From assembly GCA_024640445.1 (NCBI GenBank), contig JAHEEZ010000243.1, forward strand, positions 1-5,286: DNA of 5,286 nucleotides. The letters run 5' to 3'. This document shows positions 1 through 5,143 of this stretch, piece by piece. The position numbers and the translations under genes were made by a program. Each line of letters opens with the position of its first letter. Within the stretch, counting starts at the first letter, position 1. Under the pieces are notes generated by a model. That model was given only the letters and a program-made list of their open reading frames with translations, ran no database searches and was not told the DNA's origin. This DNA comes from Acidobacteriota bacterium (GTDB taxonomy: Bacteria > Acidobacteriota > Blastocatellia > Pyrinomonadales > Pyrinomonadaceae).

Positions 1-1112
1 AGATCGCCAAGGCCGACACGCTGATCGGCGACTCGCTCGCGAAAGACCCGAACAACGCCGAATCCCAGTTCTTTATGGGCCTGATTCGGTACAAGGAAAA
101 CAGGAATGAAGAGGCGGTCGCAGCTTTTCGCAATTCGCTCTCCATTGACGACGACAATTCGGAGTCCCATTACTACTTCGGCGCGACCCTTAACAGGATG
201 GGCAAGGAAGATGAGGCGATTCGTGAGTTTGAGAGGTCGGTCGCCATTGATTCCGGCTTTGTAAATGCCTGGTTCGACCTTGGCGTCGCCTACTACAACA
301 AGGGCGAATACGAAAAGGCGATAGCTGCTTTCAACAAGGCAATCGAGTACAACACGGACAAGACGGACGAACTAAGGAATATCAATGATGAGAGCTACGC
401 GAATCTCGCGGAAGCATACAGGCAGTCCGGCAAGATCGATCTCGCGGTCTCGAAGTACAGGGTCGCGGTCGCACGCGTCAAAGACGATCCGGAACTGTTC
501 ACCACTTATGGATTCGCGCTTGCGGAGAGAGACCTTTGGGAACCCGCGATCGAGAGTTTTCAGAACGCGGTGAACCTGAAGCCTGACACGCCGAGCTACG
601 CGACAAATCTCGGCTGGGCCCACTACAAGGCCGCGATGTTCTACTCCGTCAGAAACCTGAAGGACAAACAGGCATCGCATCTTGCGACGGCGAGAACGAT
701 CCTCGAGAAAGCCGTCTCAGATTATTCGCGTGCAGGGAATGACGACCGTGAGAATCAGGCCGCAACGAACTATTACCTGGGGATAGTTCTGAACGACCTT
801 GGCGATTACAGGACGGCGATCAATATCTTGCAAAAGGCCAACGACCTTAGCAGCGAGAAATGGGCTGCCGCGGTGAACGAACTGGGGATTTCGTATCGTA
901 AGAGCAATGACTACAAGAACGCGATCAAACAGTTCAAACGTGCGGTCGACATTCAGGACGATTACGTGTTCGCGTTATACAATCTGGCGGAAGCTGAATT
1001 TCGGAATGGCGACGAGAAAGAGGCGAGAAAGGTCCAGGAGAAGGTAAAGCGCCTCGATGCCAGGCTGGCCGCGCAGCTGGACAGTATTTTTAGAAGAGGC
1101 CTGTTTAACTAG
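1..1112 (+). CDS. TPR-repeat protein, 3' portion (5' end outside window)
   Basis: The reading frame is open from the left edge (first full codon at 3), so the ATG at 75 is internal: the residues before it already form the end of one TPR helix pair, closing with KDPNN. The visible 369 residues are about eight TPR units, beginning near bases 57, 159, 258, 384, 483, 585 (degenerate, with a longer insert), 750, 855 and 957. They show the usual pattern of G at position 8, A at 20 and a D/P turn, for example FDLGVAYYNKGEYEKAIAAF. TPR arrays are protein-protein interaction scaffolds; no catalytic domain, membrane segment or signal is visible, but the N-terminus is missing, so location and partner cannot be read. 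The protein ends with a short basic and hydrophobic tail (FRRGLFN). A strong terminator follows, so it is the last gene of its transcript. TPR identity is sure; the function is unknown. Confidence 0.93.
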   Translation, partial: IAKADTLIGDSLAKDPNNAESQFFMGLIRYKENRNEEAVAAFRNSLSIDDDNSESHYYFGATLNRMGKEDEAIREFERSVAIDSGFVNAWFDLGVAYYNKGEYEKAIAAFNKAIEYNTDKTDELRNINDESYANLAEAYRQSGKIDLAVSKYRVAVARVKDDPELFTTYGFALAERDLWEPAIESFQNAVNLKPDTPSYATNLGWAHYKAAMFYSVRNLKDKQASHLATARTILEKAVSDYSRAGNDDRENQAATNYYLGIVLNDLGDYRTAINILQKANDLSSEKWAAAVNELGISYRKSNDYKNAIKQFKRAVDIQDDYVFALYNLAEAEFRNGDEKEARKVQEKVKRLDARLAAQLDSIFRRGLFN

Positions 1113-1147
1113 CTGTTTGATTTGGACAGGCATTTGACCGATTATCT

Positions 1148-1178
1148 GAGTGAGAGCTTTATGCTCTCACTTTTTTTT
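1148..1178 (+). terminator. Rho-independent terminator after the TPR gene
   Basis: A perfect 9-bp stem (1149-1157 with 1163-1171, extendable by a G-T pair) has a 5-base TTTAT loop and runs into eight consecutive Ts (1171-1178). It starts 36 bases after the TPR stop codon. The T-tract lies on the 3' side of the + strand only, so it terminates rightward transcription. The murB start codon follows four bases after the last T. Confidence 0.92.
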
Positions 1179-1182
1179 CGTT

Positions 1183-2253
1183 ATGGCAGCAACCCTGAAG
1201 ATCGAAGAAAATGTGGTACTGGCGCCGTTCACGACTTTCCGGATCGGCGGCAAGGCACGTTATTTTGTCGAAGTCCGTAAAGAAAAAGAGCTGCGGGCGG
1301 CGCTGGAGCACGCGGTCAAAGAAGATCTCGTTGTCTTTATCCTCGGCGGCGGCAGCAACGTGCTGATCTCCGATTCCGGCTTCCCGGGGCTTGTGATCAG
1401 GATCAATCTGAGGGGTATCTCGAGGATGGATATTCCCGGTGAAGGAAACGCGGTGCTTGTGACAGCGATGGCGGGAGAGGACTGGGACGAGTTTGTAGCA
1501 TGGTGTGTCGAGCGCGATCTCGCGGGGATCGAATGCCTGAGCGGCATCCCCGGGCTGGTCGGCGGAACGCCGATCCAGAATGTAGGGGCATACGGTCAGG
1601 AGGTTTCGGAGAGCATAGTTTCCGTACGAGTCCTGGAAAGGACGACCGGCGAAGTTCGCGACCTCTCGAGGGACGAAAGCGGTTTCGAATACCGCAAGAG
1701 CATCTTCAATACTTCGCAGAAGGACAGATTCGTCGTCCTTTCGGTGACGTATGAACTGAAGAAAGGCGGGGCGCCGAAGATCGCCTACAAAGACCTTCAG
1801 AATATCGTTGAAGATGGAGCTTCGCTAAAGGACGTTAGGAACGCAGTGCGCAGGATCAGGGCTTCGAAAGGAATGCTCGTGCGCCAGGGCGGAGCCGATG
1901 CCCGGAGTGCCGGATCCTTCTTCAAGAATCCTGTTGTCGATCAGGAAAGTTTTGAGGAGATGAAGGGAAAAGCAGGCGAATTGGGGCATGAAATGCCCTC
2001 ATTTCCCGCACCGTACGGGAAGGTCAAGGTTCCCGCCGCGTGGCTGATCGAACGGAGTGGATTTGAGAGGGGCTACAGGAAAGGAAACGCCGGGCTGTCC
2101 ACCGTGCATGCACTGGCGCTGACGAACCGCGGCGGCGCGATGGCGGCGGAAGTGCTGGAATTGAAGAAAGAGATATTGGCAAAGGTTGAAGCGCTTTGGG
2201 GCGTTCTTCTCGAACCGGAGCCGAATCTTGTCGGATATGAAGAAGCTCGTTGA
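1183..2253 (+). CDS. murB: UDP-N-acetylenolpyruvoylglucosamine reductase (MurB, type I)
   Basis: MurB is the cytoplasmic FAD enzyme that uses NADPH to reduce UDP-GlcNAc-enolpyruvate to UDP-MurNAc, the second committed step of peptidoglycan precursor synthesis. The 356-residue product (E. coli 342) shows TTFRIGG (17-23), the FAD-binding LGGGSNVLISD (54-64), and SGIPGLVGGTPIQNVGAYGQE (120-140, which includes the conserved IQN-GAYG stretch). By alignment with E. coli, EYRKSIF supplies R171 (E. coli R159), Y202 matches Y190, GSFFKNP supplies the proton donor S245 (S229), and LLEPEP supplies E346 (E325). The Tyr-bearing segment and the C-terminal LEPE make it type I. I chose the ATG at 1183 because the residues after it match the family N-terminus; the in-frame GTG at 1150 lies inside the terminator stem. 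There is no Shine-Dalgarno sequence, since the start is preceded directly by T8-CGTT. All catalytic residues are present. Confidence 0.96.
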   Translation: MAATLKIEENVVLAPFTTFRIGGKARYFVEVRKEKELRAALEHAVKEDLVVFILGGGSNVLISDSGFPGLVIRINLRGISRMDIPGEGNAVLVTAMAGEDWDEFVAWCVERDLAGIECLSGIPGLVGGTPIQNVGAYGQEVSESIVSVRVLERTTGEVRDLSRDESGFEYRKSIFNTSQKDRFVVLSVTYELKKGGAPKIAYKDLQNIVEDGASLKDVRNAVRRIRASKGMLVRQGGADARSAGSFFKNPVVDQESFEEMKGKAGELGHEMPSFPAPYGKVKVPAAWLIERSGFERGYRKGNAGLSTVHALALTNRGGAMAAEVLELKKEILAKVEALWGVLLEPEPNLVGYEEAR

Positions 2254-2276
2254 TTCGCGTACGGGACCCAATCCTG

Positions 2277-2282
2277 TATAAT
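2277..2282 (+). promoter_or_regulatory. Candidate -10 element upstream of the acetyltransferase gene
   Basis: A perfect TATAAT lies 24 bases after the murB stop and 41 bases before the acetyltransferase ATG. The nearest -35-like hexamer, TTGATT at 2250-2255, is 21 bases away, which is too far for a standard sigma-70 promoter; at 17 bases there is only TTCGCG. If used, transcription would start near 2289 and give the acetyltransferase its own promoter with a leader of about 35 bases. No terminator separates it from murB, so read-through is also possible. Confidence 0.4.
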
Positions 2283-2300
2283 TTCAAAGTTTGCCGGGAA

Positions 2301-2321
2301 TTGTCCGTTCTCCGTTCTCTA
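2301..2321 (+). repeat. Heptamer tandem repeat, 3 units, before the acetyltransferase start
   Basis: Three contiguous 7-base units are read directly: TTGTCCG, TTCTCCG, TTCTCTA. The array ends two bases before the ATG at 2324 and occupies the place where a ribosome binding site would be expected. It is short and pyrimidine-rich, so alone it could be chance; its weight comes from the other 7-base arrays in this window. Confidence 0.55.
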
Positions 2322-2323
2322 AA

Positions 2324-2875
2324 ATGATACGGATCCCAGTCGAAAACGATTTGGAAATGCGCCTTGTAGAAGAGGAGCACGCGGAAGAACTTTGCTCGGT
2401 GGTTCAAGAGAACTTCGAGCACCTGAGCGAATGGATGCAGTGGGCGGTGGAAGGATATTCGATCGCTCACACAAGGTCTTTCATAGAATTGAGTAGAAGG
2501 CAGTTCGCCAAGGGCGAGACGATGAACCTCCTGATCTTCGAGGCCGGGAAGATAATCGGCGGAAGCGGCCTGAATTTCATCGACCGTGTAAATCGAGGCA
2601 CGGAGATCGGATACTGGCTGGACCGGCCGCGCAACGGGAGAGGCATCGTCACGAAGTGCTGCCGCGCCCTGATCGAATACGCCTTCAAAGATCTGGATAT
2701 GCACAGGATCGTCATCCGCTGTGCTACGGGGAACTTGAAGAGCCGGGCGATCCCGGAGCGGCTCAGTTTTACGGAAGAAGGAACGCTCCGCGAATCCGAA
2801 TGGCTGCACACGAAGTTCGTCAGCCTTGTGGTTTACTCGATGCTGAGACCGGAGTGGGAAGTCGGTAAGCGGTAA
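2324..2875 (+). CDS. GNAT-family N-acetyltransferase, RimJ/RimL type
   Basis: The 183-residue product is a single GNAT domain of the RimJ/RimL (Acetyltransf_3) branch, which moves acetyl from acetyl-CoA to an amino group; the substrate could be a protein N-terminus, a small amine or an antibiotic and cannot be read from sequence. Visible signatures are the early EMRLVEEEHAEEL (11-23), IIGGSGLNFID (77-87), EIGYWLD (94-100), the acetyl-CoA pyrophosphate loop NGRGIVTKCCRALIEYAF (104-121), then N137 followed by SRAIPERLSFTEEGTLRE (140-157) and VVYSML (169-174). Length and layout resemble B. subtilis YdaF. The ATG at 2324 is preferred to an in-frame TTG at 2291 because family homology begins just after it; no Shine-Dalgarno sequence precedes it. 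A 70-bp gap with a TATAAT separates it from murB, so it may be transcribed independently. The final codons and the stop lie in a two-unit heptamer repeat. Confidence 0.93.
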   Translation: MIRIPVENDLEMRLVEEEHAEELCSVVQENFEHLSEWMQWAVEGYSIAHTRSFIELSRRQFAKGETMNLLIFEAGKIIGGSGLNFIDRVNRGTEIGYWLDRPRNGRGIVTKCCRALIEYAFKDLDMHRIVIRCATGNLKSRAIPERLSFTEEGTLRESEWLHTKFVSLVVYSMLRPEWEVGKR

Positions 2876-2877
2876 AC
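2864..2877 (+). repeat. Two-unit heptamer across the acetyltransferase stop codon
   Basis: GGTAAGC and GGTAAAC are adjacent 7-base units differing at one position; the stop codon TAA lies in the second. Two units are weak evidence on their own, but the position at a gene boundary matches the other 7-base arrays here. Confidence 0.4.
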
Positions 2878-2893
2878 CGATATTCACCCGTTC

Positions 2894-2960
2894 ACCGTTT
2901 AGCCCACCCGTTCACGGGTGGGGCAGAGTAAACCGTCTAGCCCGCCCGTTCACGGGTGGG
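2894..2960 (+). repeat. Pair of REP-like palindromic direct repeats
   Basis: Two 29-base copies (2894-2922 and 2932-2960) match at 27 positions and are offset by 38 bases. The 3' part of each is a hairpin with an 8-bp stem and a TTCA loop: CCCACCCG/CGGGTGGG at 2903-2922, and CCCGCCCG/CGGGTGGG at 2941-2960. The one stem difference (A to G at 2944) turns an A-U pair into a G-U pair, so the RNA stem is kept. A partial relative (CACCCGTTCAC) lies at 2885-2895. Neither hairpin is followed by a T-tract, so they are not typical terminators. Size and form resemble bacterial REP/extragenic palindromes; no transposase is nearby. Confidence 0.8.
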
Positions 2961-3015
2961 ATCTGGTAAGGCGCTCTCGCCTCCGATGAGCGTAGCGAAA
3001 TGTTTCGCGCCAGAT
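2961..3015 (+). other. Segment able to fold into a three-way junction, upstream of purA
   Basis: An outer stem ATCTGG (2961-2966) with CCAGAT (3010-3015) encloses two hairpins: AGGCG/CGCCT with loop CTCT (2969-2982) and GCGAA/TTCGC with loop ATGT (2995-3008). All pairs are Watson-Crick. It follows directly after the second palindromic repeat and could be part of the same dispersed element or a 5' leader of purA. I do not recognise it as a known RNA family. The fold was built by eye. Confidence 0.45.
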
Positions 3016-3036
3016 ATTCAGAAGCACCAACAGAAA

Positions 3037-3071
3037 ATTGAACATTGATCGATGATCAGTGACCATTGAAC
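3037..3071 (+). repeat. Heptamer tandem repeat, 5 units, directly before purA
   Basis: Five contiguous 7-base units are read directly: ATTGAAC, ATTGATC, GATGATC, AGTGACC, ATTGAAC. TGA at unit positions 3-5 and C at position 7 are invariant. The array ends two bases before the purA ATG at 3074, fills the ribosome-binding region and contains the alternative in-frame GTG at 3059. It also contains the small palindrome TGATC-GAT-GATCA (3046-3058). Confidence 0.75.
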
Positions 3072-3073
3072 AA

Positions 3074-4411
3074 ATGATAATCGTAATAAACGGCTCCCAG
3101 TGGGGAGATGAAGGCAAAGGGAAGGTCGTGGACCTGCTCGCGGACAGGTTCGACATCGTCGGGCGGTTCCAGGGAGGTCACAACGCAGGGCACTCGGTCT
3201 ATGTCGGCGACAAGGCGTTCGTCCTAAGGCTCTTGCCGTCGGGGATCATCCACGAGGGCACGGTCTGCGTACTCGGAAACGGGATGGTGATCGATCCGAA
3301 GGCTTTCTTCGAGGAAGTGGACCAGATGATCGAACAGGGAATCTCGATCACTCCGGAACGGCTGAAAGTATCCAGCCGGGCGCATCTGATAATGCCTTAT
3401 CACCGCGCGCTCGATCATACAAGCGAAGAACGGCTAGGGAACGAGAAGATAGGGACCACGCTCCGCGGGATCGGCCCGGCGTATGAAGACAAGGCGGGCA
3501 GGCGCGGAATACGCGTCGCCGACGCGCTCGTGCCTGAAGTTCTGAAAAGCCGTATCGAGAGGAATCTGGAAGAAGCGAACCGTATCATCGTCACGTACGG
3601 CCAGCAGCCGCTATACGCGGATCAGATATTCGAGGAGATCTCGGCACTTGCAGAGCGCCTCAGGCCTTTCGTGACGGAGACTTCAGCTTTTTACGCCGAA
3701 GCCAAGAGGCAGAAGAAGAACATCCTTTTGGAGGGCGCGCAGGCGACGCTTCTGGACGTCGATCACGGAACGTATCCCTTTGTTACATCTTCAAACGCCA
3801 CAGCCGGCGGGGCATCGGTAGGATCGGGAATTCCGCCCCATCACATCACAGGAGTTCTCGGCATTGTCAGGACGTACGCGACTCGCGTAGGCGAAGGGCC
3901 TTTTCCGACGGAGATGCTCGAGGAAGAAGAGGATATGGCGAACCTAATCCGGACCCGCGGGAACGAGTTCGGATCGGTGACGAAGAGGCCGCGTCGGTGC
4001 GGATGGTTCGACGCGGTGGCCACCCGCTATTCGGCGGAGCTGAACGGTTACGACTCGTTGGCGCTGACCAAGATAGACGTACTGGACGCGCTTGACGAGC
4101 TAAAGGTGTGCGTCGGATATATGATCCGCGGCGAGCGTGTGGACACGTTCCCGGCAGTGTCTTCGGACCTCCGGCAGATCGAGCCGATCTATGAAACGCT
4201 CGAAGGCTGGAAGGAAGACACGCTCGGGATAACGGACATAGATGAGCTTCCGGCGAAAGCCCGCGCGTATGTCGATTTCCTTTCGGAATCGATCGGAGTC
4301 GAGATCGGGCTTATCTCCACAGGACCCGAACGCGACCAGACGATCATCTTGAAAGATTCGGTGATGGAATCCTGGTTTACGGGCAATGATCAGGCGGCAA
4401 TTGATAGTTGA
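3074..4411 (+). CDS. purA: Adenylosuccinate synthetase (PurA)
   Basis: PurA joins IMP and aspartate using GTP to form adenylosuccinate, the first committed step from IMP to AMP, in the cytoplasm. The 445-residue product (E. coli 432) carries QWGDEGKGK (9-17) with catalytic D12, QGGHNAGH (33-40) with H40 (E. coli D13 and H41), IGTTLRGIGPAYEDKAGRRG (126-145), EGAQATLLDVDHGTYPFVTSSN (220-241), GNEFGSVTKRPRRCGWFD (296-313), the guanine-recognition TKID (332-335), and STGPERDQTI (415-424). The ATG at 3074 is chosen because MIIVINGSQWGDEGKGK matches the family N-terminus; the GTG at 3059 would add five residues encoded by repeat DNA. No Shine-Dalgarno sequence is visible. After the usual family end near residue 426 there is a tail of about 19 residues whose last four codons and stop lie inside a heptamer array, so the array has probably reshaped the C-terminus. 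A224, L130 and K304 differ from E. coli. Confidence 0.97.
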   Translation: MIIVINGSQWGDEGKGKVVDLLADRFDIVGRFQGGHNAGHSVYVGDKAFVLRLLPSGIIHEGTVCVLGNGMVIDPKAFFEEVDQMIEQGISITPERLKVSSRAHLIMPYHRALDHTSEERLGNEKIGTTLRGIGPAYEDKAGRRGIRVADALVPEVLKSRIERNLEEANRIIVTYGQQPLYADQIFEEISALAERLRPFVTETSAFYAEAKRQKKNILLEGAQATLLDVDHGTYPFVTSSNATAGGASVGSGIPPHHITGVLGIVRTYATRVGEGPFPTEMLEEEEDMANLIRTRGNEFGSVTKRPRRCGWFDAVATRYSAELNGYDSLALTKIDVLDALDELKVCVGYMIRGERVDTFPAVSSDLRQIEPIYETLEGWKEDTLGITDIDELPAKARAYVDFLSESIGVEIGLISTGPERDQTIILKDSVMESWFTGNDQAAIDS

Positions 4412-4426
4412 TAATTGAGAGTTGAG
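4399..4426 (+). repeat. Heptamer tandem repeat, 4 units, across the purA stop codon
   Basis: Four contiguous 7-base units are read directly: AATTGAT, AGTTGAT, AATTGAG, AGTTGAG, consensus ARTTGAK. The purA stop TGA (4409-4411) is inside the second unit. It is the left arm of an imperfect inverted repeat with 4889-4916. Confidence 0.85.
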
Positions 4427-4510
4427 AATCGCTGAAAGATTGTGGAGCTTGGCTGAAAAGGGCAATTCTTCATCGATTGATTGAACTGACTTTTGTAATT
4501 GGCGTTTCGT

Positions 4511-4534
4511 GGGAGAACGCGATCAGGAACTCCC
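4511..4534 (+). promoter_or_regulatory. Ribosome binding site in a hairpin loop before the four-helix-bundle gene
   Basis: AGGA (4525-4528) lies six bases before the ATG at 4535 and is the only Shine-Dalgarno-like signal next to a chosen start in this window. It sits in the loop of a possible 5-bp hairpin, GGGAG (4511-4515) with CTCCC (4530-4534), whose 3' arm abuts the start codon. This could modulate initiation, but a 5-bp stem with a 14-base loop is weak. Confidence 0.45.
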
Positions 4535-4885
4535 ATGAAAGAAAACAAACTTGTAGACGTGTCCTTTCGATTTTCGCTCAGGGTCATTAAGTTGAGCGAA
4601 TATCTGGAAGCTAATCGTAAGTACGTACTCGCCAAACAGGTTTTGAGATCAGGAACTTCGATCGGCGCAAATATCACGGAAGCGCAGCAGGCCGAATCGA
4701 GAAAGGATTTCTCGCACAAGCTGAGCATTGCCAATAAGGAAGCGTTTGAAACGGAATACTGGTTGAAACTCTTACGCGATTCCGGGTCTATCACCTCGAC
4801 ACAAGCTGAGTCGATGATCAACGACTGCAATTCGATCCAGAATATGCTTGTAAGCGCCTTGCGCTCTTTAAGGCGAAATTCGTGA
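4535..4885 (+). CDS. Four-helix-bundle protein (23S rRNA intervening-sequence / S23 family)
   Basis: The 116-residue product matches the small four-helix-bundle family first found as genes inside 23S rRNA intervening sequences and later as stand-alone genes; Avd of diversity-generating retroelements is a structural relative. The family core is clear: VLRSGTSIGANITEAQQAES (36-55), then KDFSHKLSIANKEAFETEYW (57-76), LKLL (77-80), and a last helix near 89-112. The biochemical role is unknown; proteins of this fold assemble into pentamers and are thought to bind nucleic acid. The ATG at 4535 is chosen over an in-frame TTG at 4499 because it has an AGGA six bases upstream and fits the family N-terminus. 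Here it is not inside an rRNA gene: purA lies upstream and tRNA-Lys downstream. No reverse transcriptase or variable repeat is visible, so an Avd role is unsupported. Heptamer arrays in opposite orientation flank it, suggesting it may be a captured or mobile unit. Confidence 0.9.
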   Translation: MKENKLVDVSFRFSLRVIKLSEYLEANRKYVLAKQVLRSGTSIGANITEAQQAESRKDFSHKLSIANKEAFETEYWLKLLRDSGSITSTQAESMINDCNSIQNMLVSALRSLRRNS

Positions 4886-4888
4886 GGA

Positions 4889-4916
4889 TTCAATTATCAA
4901 TTTACAACTATCAATT
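4889..4916 (+). repeat. Heptamer tandem repeat, 4 units, after the four-helix-bundle gene
   Basis: Four contiguous 7-base units are read directly: TTCAATT, ATCAATT, TACAACT, ATCAATT. On the opposite strand they read AATTGAT, AGTTGTA, AATTGAT, AATTGAA, which aligns unit for unit with the array at 4399-4426 (23 of 28 positions, including a perfect 12-base core at 4905-4916 against 4399-4410). It begins three bases after the stop codon. Confidence 0.85.
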
Positions 4917-4980
4917 TGTCCGGCTTGAAATAGAAGACTCAAAACACTAAACTTTCACTTTTCCCGGCGACGCTGGCCAC

Positions 4981-5008
4981 ACCTGGAACGGTGAACCTGG
5001 AACTTTGA
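4981..5008 (+). repeat. Heptamer tandem repeat, 4 units, upstream of tRNA-Lys
   Basis: Four contiguous 7-base units are read directly: ACCTGGA, ACGGTGA, ACCTGGA, ACTTTGA. AC at positions 1-2 and GA at 6-7 are invariant. The array ends 16 bases before the mature tRNA 5' end, so it would be in the tRNA precursor leader or promoter region. Confidence 0.75.
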
Positions 5009-5024
5009 AATCTTTTCGCTTTTT

Positions 5025-5100
5025 GGTCCGATAGCTCAGTTGGCAGAGCAACTGGCTTTTAACCAGTGGGTCGCAGGTTCGAGCCCTGCTCGGATCACCA
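5025..5100 (+). tRNA. tRNA-Lys (anticodon UUU), CCA encoded
   Basis: A complete 76-base cloverleaf can be drawn. The 7-bp acceptor stem pairs 5025-5031 with 5090-5096 (one G-U). The D-arm has GCTC at 5034-5037 and GAGC at 5046-5049. The anticodon stem is ACTGG (5051-5055) with CCAGT (5063-5067) around the loop CTTTTAA, with anticodon TTT at 5058-5060. The variable region is GGGTC. The T-arm is GCAGG/CCTGC around TTCGAGC. The discriminator is A5097, and CCA at 5098-5100 is genome-encoded. UUU reads both lysine codons AAA and AAG. Confidence 0.98.
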
Positions 5101-5116
5101 TTATTAACAACAAGTT

Positions 5117-5143
5117 AGCCCGGCTCATCGAGTCGGGCTTTCT
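5117..5143 (+). terminator. Rho-independent terminator after tRNA-Lys
   Basis: A GC-rich hairpin pairs 5117-5126 with 5130-5139 (10 pairs, one G-T, tight ATC loop that probably opens by a pair or two), followed by TTTCT and further T-rich sequence. It starts 16 bases after the tRNA CCA end, as expected for a single-tRNA transcript. The T-tract is short and interrupted, so efficiency may be moderate. Confidence 0.8.

Noticed and set aside
1150..1182. GTG at 1150 as the murB start
   Set aside because: It lies within the terminator stem, and the added residues (including FFF from the T-tract) do not resemble a MurB N-terminus.
2024..2887. A 287-codon open frame on the - strand across the murB end and the acetyltransferase
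   Set aside because: It is antisense to two genes with clear family motifs, shows no recognisable domain, and its composition follows from the codon bias of the + strand genes.
2903..2960. The two palindromes as intrinsic terminators for the acetyltransferase gene
   Set aside because: Neither stem is followed by a T-tract.
2894..2960. CRISPR array
   Set aside because: Only two repeat copies separated by nine bases, no spacer-sized unique segments and no cas genes.
2961..3073. Purine (guanine/adenine) riboswitch before purA
   Set aside because: The conserved three-way-junction core and loop-loop sequences of that class are absent; the fold seen uses unrelated sequence.
4535..4885. Avd accessory protein of a diversity-generating retroelement
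   Set aside because: The fold family is related, but there is no reverse transcriptase, template repeat or variable repeat in the window.
4390..4893. A 167-codon open frame on the - strand across the four-helix-bundle gene
   Set aside because: It is antisense to a gene with an unmistakable family core and its ends are made from the heptamer arrays.
4925..4953. TTGAAA, 17 bases, TAAACT as a tRNA-Lys promoter
   Set aside because: The spacing is ideal but the -10 matches only four of six positions, and it would leave a 65-base leader; the AT-rich gap makes chance matches likely.
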